Position numbers and translations under genes: made by a program
Part shown: piece after piece, positions 1 to 13,378 of the stretch
Layout of the letters: the number at the start of each line of letters is the position of its first letter
Numbering within the stretch: position 1 is the first letter of the stretch
Assembly: GCF_047948215.1 (NCBI RefSeq)
Contig: NC_134462.1
Coordinates: 117,982,437 to 118,046,436, forward strand
Direction: 5' to 3'
Source of the DNA: Lycorma delicatula
Lineage: Eukaryota; Arthropoda; Insecta; Hemiptera; Fulgoridae
Length of the DNA stretch: 64,000 nt
The notes under the pieces: model-generated
Databases searched by the model: none
The model's input: the letters and a program-made list of their open reading frames with translations, nothing else
Told to the model about the DNA's origin: nothing

Positions 1-1800
1 AAAGAATGAAGCTAAGAAAGATAAACAGTACCCAACATAGAAATCATGTGACGTTATTTTCAGTTTAATAAATTAAAACGAAACAGATTTAATCATACAA
101 ACAAAACTAAATTTACTACGAAATATCTTCTACAGTACGATTTTGTACGTTTTTAATTGGTCAACAGGTGACATTTAACATATTAAATATAATTTGTTTG
201 CGTATACGTGTGTAAACATTTACGATTTGATTCGCACCGTGGAATTACACCGATATCGAAAACTTTACTAAACGGAAAGACACCAATCAAGTAATAAACT
301 AAAACTCGAGTGTGAATACTTCCATAGAAAGTAGGATTAGTTACTCAGAAGGAGTTTCGAATTTGAACGATAAAAGTGGATCGGAATCCGTTCCCTAAAA
401 TGCAATAAATATTCATTACTAGAATTTTCATACAAACTTTTGGCTTGTCCTTGTCCCACAAACTGGATATATTTTTTTTAAATTGTGAAATATATGCCTT
501 TTTGCTTTTAAAGAAAAATTTAAATATTAATTTTCATGACCGTAACATCTTCGGCTTCATATAGTTTCATAAAAACGTTCCCTCCCCTTTTCCACTCCCA
601 ATGAATTTATGAAAAAATGGTCAAATAAATATAATTTTATTTTTAAAGACCATCAAACTACCAGTTTTTTTACGACTATCATATCTTTGGTTCCTAAGCA
701 ACAAAGGTTTCATAAAAAAAATTTGTCCCTCTTTTCAGTCCTTTATAGATGAAGTTTTCCAAAACATACCTTATGGGGTGCCTACGTTATAAAATTAATC
801 TTAACTCCAAAATTGACTTACCTAGGTTAAGCGATTTGAGCTGTTCGTTGATGAGTCAAGTTAGAAACTTAAGGTACTATTTTTTATATTTAAAAGTTGT
901 TAAAAAGAGTCAGAAACATTTCAATTGATAAATAAAATTATTTGATAGGCTTAAAAGTATTATTTAATTTATTATTATTATTATTATAATTGACTTTAAA
1001 GCAGTTTACGGTAGATTACTTTCTTAGAAGTAATCGTAACGAAAAACTAGTTTTCACAGTACGTTGGAGTCATTTTTAAGAACAACTAGATGAATTACAA
1101 AATAAATCCTACTTTGTTAAAAATCGATAATGTACTGAATAATGTTATTTCTTTGCACGTAGCGTTTGATGATTAAATTAAAGTTTTTTTTTATCATGTC
1201 AGAGGTAAAATAACTTGTTGAATCATAAAATTAACTAGTGACCACCATTGTAAACACAGTTGCATTTTGATTTAGATGGAATTATTTTTAACAATATTCT
1301 CGATGGAGAAGATTCGTAATTATAGTGATAAAAAAAATGCGGTACATATTTGAATACCGTGCTTATCAGTTTAATGGTGTGTGTTTTTTAGTATGATTAT
1401 CAGTTCAGTGATATAGAAATATAGACTATAATTGTAAACTAGGATTTTTTTCTCGGTTGGACTGATCACCCCAAGGTTATTATTTTTTTCATACTTTTTG
1501 CTTCAAACTCTTTGGATTTAAATAAAATTATTATCCGTAATTACTATCGATTATAATCGTTTACGATTGAAATGTACTTATAGAGTTTTAATGTGTACAA
1601 TGTATTACAATTTAATTGAGTTTTATTTTTTTAAATGTTCATGAGCAACCTCTTATTTATATTATTCTTATAACAGTTTAGAATAGCTTAGTTTTTATAC
1701 TGTTACTATAAATTATTATACATCTGTATAAAAAATATATATAATGTTTTTAGAAGCTTCAACATCCTTATCTGACCTCAGAAATACTCTCACCCATGTT
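1..1800. other. AT-rich non-coding stretch
   Basis: Very AT-rich with many T and A runs. No open frame with recognisable protein motifs, and no tRNA-like boxes or terminal repeats seen on either strand. I see nothing in it that I can name. Confidence 0.6.
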
Positions 1801-1809
1801 CACGCGCGC

Positions 1810-1840
<31 letters not shown>

Positions 1841-1842
1841 GA
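1801..1842. repeat. (CA)n microsatellite
   Basis: A run of about 40 bases of CA dinucleotides, with CG-containing interruptions at its left end. Simple sequence repeat, likely length-polymorphic. Confidence 0.95.
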
Positions 1843-3224
1843 CGAACATAAAAAGAAATAGAAAGATACATGACATGACCTGCGATATTTATGAGAAAAG
1901 GTCACATTTTCAAAGGTCTAGTAAAGATGAAGTTTATAGGGAAGATATCCCTTCTTTTTTATTATTTCTAATGAATTTGTTTTTAAGATGACATAATTAT
2001 CTTATTGATCTAGGGTTATGGAAACTTAATTTTAAGGCAACGTAATAATTCTAAGCAAAATTTTATCGAGCCGTCTCATTTTTAACTTCTGTGCTGTCCC
2101 TAATAATTTATAAAGCTTACCTGAAGCTACATCAATGATCTTCCTTTTTGATACGCTTTCATTCGGAAGTTATACGGCATAAAATATAGAAACTTATTTT
2201 TTATTTTTATATGAGATTATTTTTTATCGATATATTTAATAATACTACTATAGCCTTAAAATACGTCTTGTTTCGTATTATTATTTAACGGTAATTTTTT
2301 TATTATAAATAATTAAAAAACCCATAAATACAACTTATATTAGGGAAGATAGTAGTAAATAATAAATAGTATAGTAATAAAATTTATCCCCGTTACCATC
2401 CTTGAATAAAGACCACAAATCGTATGAAAATGGATAAAATTTATATTAGAAAATAACATTAATAATATTTACTATTAAACGTGAGAAGAATTCCTTTTTC
2501 TCATTAAAAATTATTTTATTATGTTTCAATTGAATAATTTACAATAAAAGTTTGGAAACAGGTATTAAAAATTTTACTGAATAAAATGAAAAAAATTACT
2601 CTTTGTTTGTAAAAATTCCGTAAATAAAATCATTTGCAAATGGTTTAATCATACTAATCGATAGTCTTGTAAGATTGAATTTTATGTTAGATGATCTCCC
2701 CTCTTTAGACTTAAATTTGTTTTGGTTCGAGATTGCATTTCATAGTTGTAGATTACTTAAGAACATATTTTCAGTTCATAATTTGTAGTAAGATTAAATT
2801 ATTTTTTTTTTTCATTAAAAATTACAAAGTTTTTACCTAAATAAGCTTCTTTTTAAAATATTTAATTTTCCAGGTCTTTATTGGCTTCCATAAACCGAAC
2901 TGTTTAACTGTTTTTTAATTAATTTATTATTGTTCATTTGGAAAACTTGTCCGTAGAAATCATAATCTTTGCTTCATAATACTTTTTTAAATGTTTCCTT
3001 TTTTTGTTAATTTCGTCATTATATCTTAATAATCGAATTTCATTTTTAATTTTTGGATCTAAGATTTTTCTATCTTTCTTAATAATATTTTCCAATTATC
3101 CACCCGGCTTATGTAAATTTAAACATTCAGATGTATACAAACTTTCCGATTTTGTCACTAATTAATAATGCCTTAATTTTTTTTTTTTATTTTGCTTGAT
3201 GAATTAATTCATTAATTCGCCACA
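1843..3224. other. AT-rich non-coding stretch
   Basis: Low-complexity AT-rich DNA without a supported gene. Short A/T homopolymers only. Confidence 0.6.
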
Positions 3225-3360
3225 GAATCTTTGAAGTTTGGACGTAGGAATATGGAAATGAAATTTTGAGCGTGCGAAAAATTACTTGCCTGATCGATAT
3301 TCAAATTCGCGACCCCTCCCCTTGAATGAAAGGCCGACACGCTACCATTTTTCCATGGTG
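3225..3360 (-). repeat. tRNA-derived SINE, family 1, decayed copy
   Basis: Read on the minus strand, this has a tRNA-like promoter layout: an A-box-like segment (TGGTAGCGTGTCGG) followed about 40 bases later by a B-box-like segment around GAATTTGAATATC, then a tail with CAGGCAAG...TTTTTCGCACGC. The same order (GTCTCGGC, B box, CAGGCATGGCA, then TTTTCA or TTTTTCAC) recurs at 24.94 kb and 39.2 kb, so this is a dispersed pol III-type family and not a tRNA gene. This copy is the most diverged of the three. It could not fold as a functional tRNA. Confidence 0.65.
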
Positions 3361-4140
3361 ATGGGAAATTTTGTGTTAATTGAAAAAAGTTTTATTTTTG
3401 TAAATTCATTGCATTAAATTGTACGCATTATCCATTTTATTCGCCAGAATTTCATTACGTTTTTTGTCTTTACCGTTTGGTTTAGTTATTTTTATTAAAT
3501 TTTAAAAACGGCAGACATTTAAATTTTTTTTTTATTAATTTTATATTTAAAAACTTGAAAAAACTCAGTTTTTCAAATTATATTTACGATTCTGTTTACT
3601 CTGCATCTTCTCTTTTTTTTTTAAATATCGATTGAATTTTGGCCTCTTTTCGTAGTTTGCTAAAATTAAAAGATCATCGGTAAAGGCTAAGTAATTATTA
3701 TTAATTATACTTACTATTTTTCTTTAAAAACAATTTTTTCATGTTTAATTTTTACGGGACTTTTTTATATATAAAATCTAATAGCATTTTCTAAATTATT
3801 TACTTCTCACTTTATTAAAAATATATTTAACGGAAACACAATCAATTATAACAATTTTATACGTTTTATCATTCTATATAATTTATTGCAACTTGAAGTT
3901 ATGTAAACAAAAGATATCTAATAATATATGTCGCACCAATCAATATCTGGAATAAGTAAAAGACATGAATCTTCGTGGTTTTATGCTCTAAAGATAGCAG
4001 TAGGTTTTGCAGATATTTTACAAATAAAAAATAGAACAATAGTCTACCTACGTTTATTTTATTACACAGGTACTTAAAAGTCAGAAATAAACAGTAATAA
4101 AATTAAATGTAGTATTTAGAAACTAAGTTGTAATAAAAAA
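3361..4140. other. AT-rich non-coding stretch
   Basis: AT-rich DNA with no supported gene. Confidence 0.6.
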
Positions 4141-4560
4141 ATAATAAAAAAAACAATGATGCGGAGGGACAGTTCAGGTTGTTTTTAGTTCGGTATTTTT
4201 TTTATATTTTATTTTTTATTTTTGGTAAGGGGCGGGGGAGGCGACAATTGTAGAGATGTTATCTGAGTGGCACAACAACACAAGGCACTGACTGGATTTC
4301 GGTTGATGTCTCAGTTCTCACAGCCTTTCCCCGGTCGATATCTCGTTGCCGAAAACAAAGACATTAACACAAATCACGATGGACAGGAGCAATAAAACTT
4401 CGGTCATCGTCCTGACGGCAGCCGAAACCATTAAACTCTCTACATATACAAGGTCTCCGAGCTCAGAAAGGAATAGATAACAGGACTATCATCGAGTTCT
4501 GAAGCGATTCTAACGTCTCTACCTTACAGCTTTATTCATTTTCAACTGTCCAGAATGGAA
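4141..4560. other. GC-richer island of unknown nature
   Basis: About 400 bases clearly less AT-rich than the surrounding kilobases, including a G-rich run near 4230. It contains a short ATG frame from 4379 (about 33 codons before a stop) with non-repetitive composition, but no motif I recognise. It could be a non-coding or untranslated exon, a promoter region, or an old transposon remnant. No repeat partner seen elsewhere in the window. Confidence 0.35.
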
Positions 4561-4615
4561 GATGTAGAAATTGAAGAAAAAAAAATCTTTATGTTTCGTA
4601 GGCGTAGGTCTTTCG

Positions 4616-4648
<33 letters not shown>

Positions 4649-4677
4649 AACACACATATATATATATATATATATAT
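4616..4677. repeat. (AT)n microsatellite, interrupted
   Basis: Two AT/TA dinucleotide runs separated by AAACACAC. Smaller AT runs recur at about 4893-4909. Confidence 0.9.
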
Positions 4678-6230
4678 TGTCTTTGACCTTTATCCATACC
4701 AACGAATGTTTTACACTCTTAGAAACGTCAAGTAATACTGCCATGTCTTCAAACTTTAAAAACAGTTAAGTAAAAATTTATTTTTATTCCAGTAAATATG
4801 TTAACATTATAATGTCAAACTTATGTTTAATAATCTTTATTCAAAAACTGAAAAGACTGCTATTCAACTATCTTTATAAAAAAAGAGTATATACATATAT
4901 ATATATATAGTTAAAAAAAAATCTTAAAACATGACGATAAATGTGGGAATGAGAATATTGCTATACAATATGTAAAACATAGGTTTACTTATATTATAAA
5001 CTATACCGACTGCTTTAATACATGGAAAATATTTCAAAGATTTTATTCACCACTTCACACTGAATTATTCCAGTTTACTTATTTACATTTACGTATTCTA
5101 TATTATTATTTTTTTTATTTTTATAAACAAGTAAATACCACCTATTTAAATAAATTAAATAAAAGAAGACAAAAAAAAACAGAAAATATGTGTAGGATTA
5201 TAAGATATACTTACATGTATCAATTGTATCATGGAGATCCTACTTGTTAAAAATCATACATTGATATTTTCATTATACTATAAAAAAATTAGTATGAAAG
5301 GGCAAAAAATAGTTCTTATTTTAAAAATAATAATAATAGTAACAAAAGTGTTGACCCAGCAGGACATTATTCTTATAAAGATGAAGTAGATAGACCAGCA
5401 TTTAAATAAGTACGATATTTGTATAATATGGAAATGTTAGTATACAAACACTTATTTATCAAATTTATTAAATCTTCTTTATATTTTTGACATAATTTGA
5501 TGATACACGTCAAAATGTAATATTTGATATGTAATATTCACAAAAGTTTATTATGTAACATTCTAAAATATTATTTAATTTATACGTTGATGTATTATTT
5601 ACGTACTGTAAAGTATATTTTTATAATAGACAATATGTTGTATTTTATAATCCTAATCTTCTTCATAAATTTTTTATATGTATGTCGTTTAACAAATTTA
5701 ACATCTATTTAGTTTTATAAATTAAATTAAATATATTACTTTGATAATTTTATTTTCTTTAAAACAGATAATATTTCCAAAATATTCAGTTTTTTCTAGT
5801 CTTTTTTTAACTAAATGAAAGCGAAATTTTTAAACATTTATCGCAAAATTATTTATCGTACGCATTTTTATTTTTATAATTACACATTATACTAATAAAA
5901 ATAAATATATTATTATTACCGGTTACTTTATTGTATATGTTTTGACTGATTCACAAAAAAAAGGCGATTCTAGATGTCACACGATATTAAAATCTGCTGA
6001 TTTATAAATCTTAACCGGAACTGGTATAAAAAAACCAAAATAATTCATGAGAGGAGTCCAAAATTGTTTATTGTTTTAAAATTACGAGTATATATTATTT
6101 AAAATTAGTCTTAATAATATAAAAATGTATTTAGATAACGCACAGATTCGAATGAGGACTCATTTCATAGCAAAAGACATACGGTTCATTGGTACAGAAT
6201 CCGGCCAGCAGCGCTGTCATCAGTGTTGTT
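4678..6230. other. AT-rich non-coding stretch
   Basis: Very AT-rich. A 62-codon open frame near 5524-5712 is hydrophobic and AT-driven, resembles no family I know, and is not called as a gene. Confidence 0.6.
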
Positions 6231-6292
6231 AAAAATGGATACGTTACTGATACGGACTGGTACGGTCCGTATCAGTAAATGTATCCATTTTT
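6231..6292. repeat. Long near-perfect hairpin
   Basis: The left arm AAAAATGGATAC plus GTTACTGATACGGA (6231-6256) pairs with a right arm at 6265-6292 with one small bulge, around a loop containing CTGGTACG. A stem of about 26 bp is far beyond chance in AT-rich DNA and its inner half is GC-balanced. It lies about 75 bases upstream of a DUF4817-type transposase fragment, so it may be a subterminal structure of that transposon. Confidence 0.8.
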
Positions 6293-6364
6293 AATTATTT
6301 ATTTAAATCGCCGTTTATTTCGGACCGTAACAGCAAGCACGGTCCGTGCTCGCTGTGTGTTTTG

Positions 6365-6600
6365 AGTTCACGATTTGCAGTCACCAACTGTAGTTCAAAG
6401 TAATCTTCGTAGAGAATACGACAGGGAGCCTCCTAGTAGGCGTACAATTTTCACTTGACACCCAACCTTCGTTGAGACAGGTCGTTCTGTTAAACGTACA
6501 AAATCATTAAGAAGCTCACGCGTCCCGAAGCTGCTGTGGAACAACTCGGAAAAAGCTTTGCACGCTTTCCTGACGTATGAAAGACTGCATTTATAGTAAA
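6365..6600 (+). pseudogene. DUF4817-type transposase, N-terminal helix-turn-helix fragment
   Basis: The plus-strand translation reads ...VQSNLRREYDREPPSRRTIF, a stop, then HPTFVETGRSVKRTKSLR, and after a frameshift VPEAAVEQLGKSFARFP. This is the usual start of the DUF4817 helix-turn-helix domain found in many insect mariner/Tc-like transposase genes: a basic Y-R-E segment, then W-H-x-x-F-x-E-T-G-S/R. Here the tryptophan codon is TGA. Only the DNA-binding domain is left; no DDE catalytic domain follows. A better preserved relative lies at 52.1-53.2 kb on the minus strand. Confidence 0.75.
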
Positions 6601-9600
6601 CTTTTCTTGAATTAATGATAATAATTGTATAGTTATTTTCTGTTAAAAAAAGTGAATGTACTAGAATTTGGATCTACTGTAATTTTAAAAAGTTTAGCAA
6701 AGTAATTTTTTAAGCATTCCTTACTTAGTAAAGGAAGTTAACCTGGAAATAACTTCATTATTCTAATATTCCTAGTGTATCCCTTATTTTTTTTAAAAAT
6801 GGATTTTGGTAATTTACGAAAAGAAATTGTATCTTAAAGGATTTGGAAAATTTTGAATCGATAAATATTTTAACTATACATATTTTTTATGTATATATTA
6901 AATTCTTTAGGCTAAATATACTAATTTTGATTTTTTTTTTAATTCCTTCGATGATAGAAGAGTAATCTCAAGATAACATCAATGGATGATTTTTTTAAAT
7001 AGAAAACTTAAAGGTCATGCATGTGAAGAATTTTTTTAATGTTATAGGTGATAATGATATACAAGGTGATATTAAACTACGGAAATAAATGGCTTCATAT
7101 TCAAAGAATGAAGGATAATACGAGGTAATAACAAGCGTGCTTCTACATAGTTATAAAATTACTACATTATGATGTTTGACATTTTTGTCCTGTATCTTGG
7201 TTCCGCTACATTGAATGAAACGTTTTTTTTTAAGTAGCAAGGTGTACATATAACAAATTATTTTAATGTAGAATACGAGAAAAATTATAGCGAAAACCGT
7301 TTCTTGATAAATTCCTTGGTTTTTTACTTATAAGCATTAAAATCTGTTTAAACAGAAAAATCGAAATTGTAGTAAAAGGAGGTAAAATATTAACTTTTAA
7401 ACAGTTAATTTTGGAATTAATGACCCGTTTCAACACTTTAATACCACTCTGCATAATCTTAAATCTTACTGTTATTGAACGTATTTCAGGATATTCTGAT
7501 ATTAAGGAAAGATCTGAAAAGAATTCGTTAAGAACATTAAATAAATAATAAATAATCCTGTATTCCAATCTGCCTTGGCTCACGCTCTGTAGTAGTTACT
7601 TAACCTTCTCTGCACTTGTTTTTTTTTTTTTTTTTTTTTAATTTATTTATCACCGTTTACAATTCTTGAGAACGATTGTTTTTATAAAAAACTCTATTTT
7701 GTTTTTTAGGCCAATCCAAATTTTAAGTTGGAATTATACTGTTTAATAATTCTTTAAATTTTGATTTTTTTAAGTCGGTACCAAAGTAATGGTTTATAGG
7801 TTATTTGTAATTATTAATATTTATTTTGTCACCAGTTATACTAACTAAACTTTCACAGAGAAATTTAACAAATTTAAAGAATATTATTATTATTTTTAAA
7901 AAGTTTGTTCCCCAACTTTGATCCACCACATTGAATCAATCTTTTTTACAAAAAAAAAAAAACTGTAATATGATATAAAGTTATGAATGCTAGTTTATGA
8001 ATTGCTACTTTATACTATATTAATGATTTTTAAATTATCAAAAAAATGGTTTAAATTGTCAATTATTTTTAGATAGAGGCAAAATCTTCCGTCCTCTCCA
8101 AAGAAAAAATTCTTCATAGTTAATAAAACTTTTACAGGTTTTAATCTTTTAAATTAATTTTCTTGTTTAAATATGAATGAATAAAATCCATAAAATAAAT
8201 ATTCATTTCGATGATTTTTTTAAATTCTAACAAAAGCATTATAATCAGAGTTAGGAAATATTAATTTTCGAAAATTAGTAAATATCAGTTCAATTACTCC
8301 AGTATTATCTAGGCAGACATAATAACGGTTTGTAAAAACCAACATAGCCTGTACATCGAGATACGCTCATTTATTTTAATTCTCTATGAAACTCAAAAGA
8401 TCGTTAAATTAAATATTGTTGTATTATGAATATAAAATACAAGGGTGAAGCAGATTATTAAAATATCATCCAGTTTCATTTTTATAGTAATCATTGTAAC
8501 AATTTGTACGCAAATACCTTTAATGAGTGTAGCTTTAGTAAATACGAATAACTATAGCGTGTGTAGAAAATTTTATTATTTATATTTTTAATTGAGATCT
8601 TAAGTTTAAGCGTACTAATTGACTAGTTACATTGCATTTTTTTTTTTTAATTTACAGTATAAGCTTATAAATTCGTGCAGAAAATTACAGGTTTAAGTGG
8701 CTGTATTCTTATATTTAAATATAAATATTCATGAATTGTTATTATAACATTGTATGCAGGTGTTACAATTATTAGTGATTATTGTTGCATTGTCACGTTA
8801 ATTTGTATATATTGAAATATATATATGTATATATGTAAGTACGGAGAAATGCGAATTAAGACAGAAATAAGAAATGGTAGGAAAAATTGTATATAATAGC
8901 ATACCGTTGTAACGTAGCGTAGAAAAATTATTCTAATCCTAGCTAGAATTATGAACAATAGCTACTAGTAATGACACTCATTTGAACCTAGTAAATTATA
9001 ACTTAGGTTTTTTCTTTAGCGTTCCGCCCCTTTCCTGTCTTATTAAATCACCTCAAGCTCAATATTTGATTATTGTCTGCTTAAGGGATAATTATTATGA
9101 ACCTACAACACCCGATTCAACTGGTTGCTTAGTTATAAGGTTGTAGGCTCTACCTGCCTGGTATTGTTATCTACAAAAATAATTTCATTGATGCCTCATT
9201 TTATTATTTCATTAGAATTTAATACGTCCTTTTATCTTGTATTTACTTTTTATTACTTACATATTTTCTTTATTTTATATATTTATTCTTTATTTTCTTT
9301 ACCTATATATTCCATAAGTTATACTACAGTCATAAATTAATTAAATACATTATGATAGATTAATACTTACAGTTTGCAGCGGGCAAAATTTGAACCAGTA
9401 TATTTGAATATTTTTATAGTTTATATAAAATATTCAGATGTAATATAAAATATAAGTGATTTAAAAATCAGTTTCACAGTTAATAATAAAAAAATGTTTC
9501 GTAAAAAATAAAGCAATTTTTTTTATAAAGTTTAAAATGTATCAAAAGAAATGTTCAAATTAACAAATTGTCAGCGTTATATATTTTTGGTAGCGTTTAA

Positions 9601-9640
9601 AAACGCTTCGTTTTATTTATATTTTTTAAAATAACGATTT
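6601..9640. other. AT-rich non-coding stretch with poly(T) tract
   Basis: AT-rich DNA including a 21-base T run at 7619-7639, which may be the poly(A) tail of a minus-strand retroposon. The minus-strand open frame beside it (7263-7583, 106 codons) shows no motif I recognise and is not called. Small AT microsatellite near 8815-8836. Confidence 0.55.
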
Positions 9641-10560
9641 TAATCAAGAGGTGAAGAAAGTATCATATCTTGAATGATTTCCCCGAACGATCCCAGAAAT
9701 CACAAGGTTCATGAAGCCAGTCGATTGTTCAACTGGATTATTCAGTAGTCACTCAACGTTCTAGAAATTCAGGAAAATTTTTTGATTAGAAAGTCTCTAC
9801 TCTCCAGTTTCTTAGATAGGGGTTTTAATTACTCTGGAATAACCATGTCTCGTAACGTCAAAGGTATGAATCGCTTCTTATACTTCTATCGAAGAAATGA
9901 ACTCCCTAAACTTATTTTTTGTGATTCCACACCAGGTGAATTAAGTCCCTTCATAATTACGCAAGAATTTAACTAATTACGACGGTTTACTAGGCCATTT
10001 AATTTAAAGGTTACGTCATCAGAACATATCATAGAGTCAAAGAAATGCGGATCTGCTTTATAGTGAATGATGAGTTTCTAAAAAAATTCTACCTTTCTAT
10101 AAAAATCATTTCGATTAAAAGATTCAAAGATTAAATGTACATGAAATAATTTAGGCCGATAATACTTCACTTTTTATTCTTTAAAATCTTTTAAAAACGT
10201 TTTCTGGAAATTTGCAGCCTATTTTAAATCATTTTGCTTGAATTTTGATAGTTCCATTTTAATATCCACGAATATATCCACGAATGCTTATTTTTTTTAA
10301 AATGCAACTAATTATAATTTTATCCGATCATGGAACAACTCCAATGCCTCTAGTATATTGAAATTTTATGTCCCCTTCCATAAATGTTAAGGGGTTGCTA
10401 GTAGAAGATTTTGTTTGAAATTCTTCATGAACCACAGCAGCATCCTTATTGTTTCTCCACACTGAAGTACAAATACTTGTTCTTGTTTTACGTTCTCCAT
10501 TAATCATTGTTTTTTACTCCAAGTCCAATACTGTCGATAGAAATATTAAAATTAATTTAA
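9641..10560. other. Less AT-rich stretch, unidentified
   Basis: Two patches, about 9650-9980 and 10320-10560, have a more balanced, coding-like composition. The first holds a 64-codon plus-strand frame from 9782. The second, read minus, gives a broken peptide with SVWRNNKDAAVVHEEFQ. I recognise neither. They are probably remnants of transposons or a retrocopy. Confidence 0.3.
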
Positions 10561-13330
10561 CAACGATTGAACGATAATTATGTCAGCTTACCACACCGAC
10601 TACAATTTAAAAGAAAAAAAGTTCTTTAACTTCCGATTTATTAAATATGTTCCCTTTTTGTTATTTTACTTTACATCATATGTTTTCTATTCGTTCTGAA
10701 ATTTTTATTTAATTTTATCTATTTTTATTTTCCCCAATACCCTGTTAAGAGACAATGTATATGTTTCTCAACCTTAAAGTAAATTAATCTCTGTTTTATA
10801 TTATTTGGTCTACTTTAAAGCTGTAAAAATTGCAAAGTATTTGCCATATACTACTCGGGTTCTTTTACTGAGCATAATGTTGTTAAATATATATCCAGTT
10901 CCTATGGCGTTCAGAAAGTGAAATATTATGAAGTGAATAGAGTTGAATGCATAAGGGTGCGTGACAAAAACCGTTTCAACGGTTTGAAACCACTTCAGCG
11001 GTTCAAACATACTCAGAGAAGAGCAACCATTTCATTCCACATTTTCCTTATTAAATGATGTTACGGTTATATCAGTTTTAATTGTGATTTTTATCTCATG
11101 CTATGTCTCCTATAATCTTTATAAATATTATTATTTATTATTATAACTAAACATTTTCTTCCAGAAAAAAGGAAAAATCGTAACTAATTTGGTTTCTGTT
11201 ATTATTTGGAAAATAATTTTTTTTCCTTTAAATACTGCATTTTTTGTTGTAGAACAAAAATTTACATTCGGTTTCTCCTGACGAAATCATAAGTAAATAA
11301 TATGTCAATATGTTACATCATCCAATGATGATAGACCCACTAACACAAACAGTAAATGATTGTAATAACATTAAACGTCCATGTTAATAAATATATTTAT
11401 ACTAAAAAGTAAGATCCAATAAACACTCATTATGTCATAAGCACTATCATCAAGTGATGATAGTGCACGGGTAAGTGCAATGTAAGTGATGATATTGACA
11501 TGTAAGTACATGTCTCTTTAGTTTAACCGTGTACTTAGAACTGAAACGGACAATCTTATCGCGAATATACGGAATTCCCACGTATCCATTTTTCTCAGAA
11601 TTACTGACGAACCAAGGCGGTTCCTAAACACGGTATTTAAATGAAATAAATAAAAAATTAATTAAATGTATGATGAAATATTTAAATAGTTTATAACAGA
11701 CTAATAACGATAAATATTTATTTAAAACAATAAAAACTGTATTTAATTCTCAATCTTACAGATTGATTACAGCTAAAAAACATACAGTATGAGTTTATTT
11801 ATCCGTCTATAGAGAAGAAGAATGTAAATGTTACACATTTAAAAAGACAGAATGTTTTTACTTAACAATGTTCAGGTAAGTGAAGCTAATGTGTTTTATG
11901 TAGGGTATATTAATTTTATCTAGTTAGTTTTTTATCGTAATTTTTTTTTCAGTACAATCTTGTGAATTAACATAACATTTTATTGTTGTGATGTGATAAA
12001 CATGAATATTTTATTATATTTTTTATATCGTTGTAAAAAAAAAACTTGTATTATCTTTATTACATATGCAAGTGTCGATTATTCCACAAGCCATTCGTAT
12101 TGTGCAATAGTAGAGATCATATTTATGTAGATACTGGTTTAATGAAATACATAGTATATCAGCTACGCGTAGGAGTATACCATCTACCCAGTACTATAAC
12201 ATTTTTATCAGAAATGGTAAGTTGTCTGATTTATTCTTGTTACTGTAAGCGTATTTCCTGATTGTTTTTTTTTCTTGACACTGAAACGGTATTTTTTTTT
12301 TTTTAATGAATAATAACATTCACTTTATTATAACACTTGACGCTTTTTACGACACAAATTTCTATATTATTTTAAAATTAATCTGCAGGTTGATTCAATG
12401 GAATTTCTTCGTTAATTTTATTATTAATCATAGCCCTTTGGTATTGATATAAATTGAATATATAATAATTTCCACTTACCAACTATTTTTATTATTATGT
12501 CCGAGCGCTTTCGGATATTAATCCATCGTTAGGAACATTTATGTATTATGAATTGTAATTATTTCCTTCACAAATTAATATAGTAGATGAATTTTGAATT
12601 TTTTTAAAAACAAAGATCATAAATAAAATAAATGATCGTCAAAATGTACAAATAATGTCGACGTTGTCCGTCATATTAGTATCAAGCTCTCGATTGTTAC
12701 GTTTATTACTATGAATCAGTATAACCAACCTAAGAATCAATATTATTTTTTAATATTTGTTTAAATAATACATCATTATCAAATTTCGTTTGTTCATTTA
12801 TCAAATTTTTGTTATTTAAGTACATGTAATAGTTTTCAATAATATTTGTTTTATGAAAGTTATTGGAATATTCAAGAATATTAATAAATTCCAATCGACG
12901 GAGAAAAAAATAATGTCAAAAGTGATTCCAGTGTGGACAGTACATGAAAACAAGAACTGGTTCGGTGATTTATTGTTAGACTATAACTGAAAGAAATAAT
13001 GTACTTAAGTTCATTCGTAAATTTTTAGGGTAGTTTTATTTGTGAACAGCAAAGGTATTGGCAGTGAAAGAACTTTATACTCGTCTTATCTATTGTACTT
13101 TTGTTGTTAATACAAGACTGGCGGTATTTAAAAGTATTAAGACTGGCGGTCCTAATGTCATTTGTCAGTGGGACTGAATTCTGGTTTCCAATATAATTTA
13201 TCTACCTGTTAATAAATCCTGACGATTACTTTAAACTCTGTTTTTTATGTAATCACTGTTTATTATTATTATTATTGTTGTTGTTGTTGCGGTTGTGATT
13301 ATTAAGATCATTATTTGTTTGGTAATTTAT
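10561..13330. other. AT-rich non-coding stretch with small hairpin
   Basis: No gene supported. A 10-bp-stem hairpin (GCACTATCAT ... ATGATAGTGC) sits at 11441-11466, followed by a short palindrome near 11496-11513. A GTT/ATT trinucleotide run lies around 13262-13289. Confidence 0.55.
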
Positions 13331-13333
13331 CGA

Positions 13334-13378
13334 TTTGGGAAGACGCGTTAATCACTAGACCAACCCGGTGGGTTTCAG
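13334..13378 (-). repeat. tRNA-derived SINE, family 2, 5' end fragment
   Basis: On the minus strand this reads AAACCCACCGGGTTGG then TCTAGTGATTAACGCGTC, the tRNA-like head with an A box of a SINE whose longer copy lies at 28.43-28.73 kb. Only the head and A-box part are present; the B box is missing. In minus orientation its 5' end directly abuts the truncated 3' end of the R1 fragment at 13379. Confidence 0.7.

Noticed and set aside
7263..7583. 106-codon minus-strand frame next to a poly(T) tract
   Set aside because: The position suggested a LINE tail region, but the peptide has no LINE motif that I can recognise.
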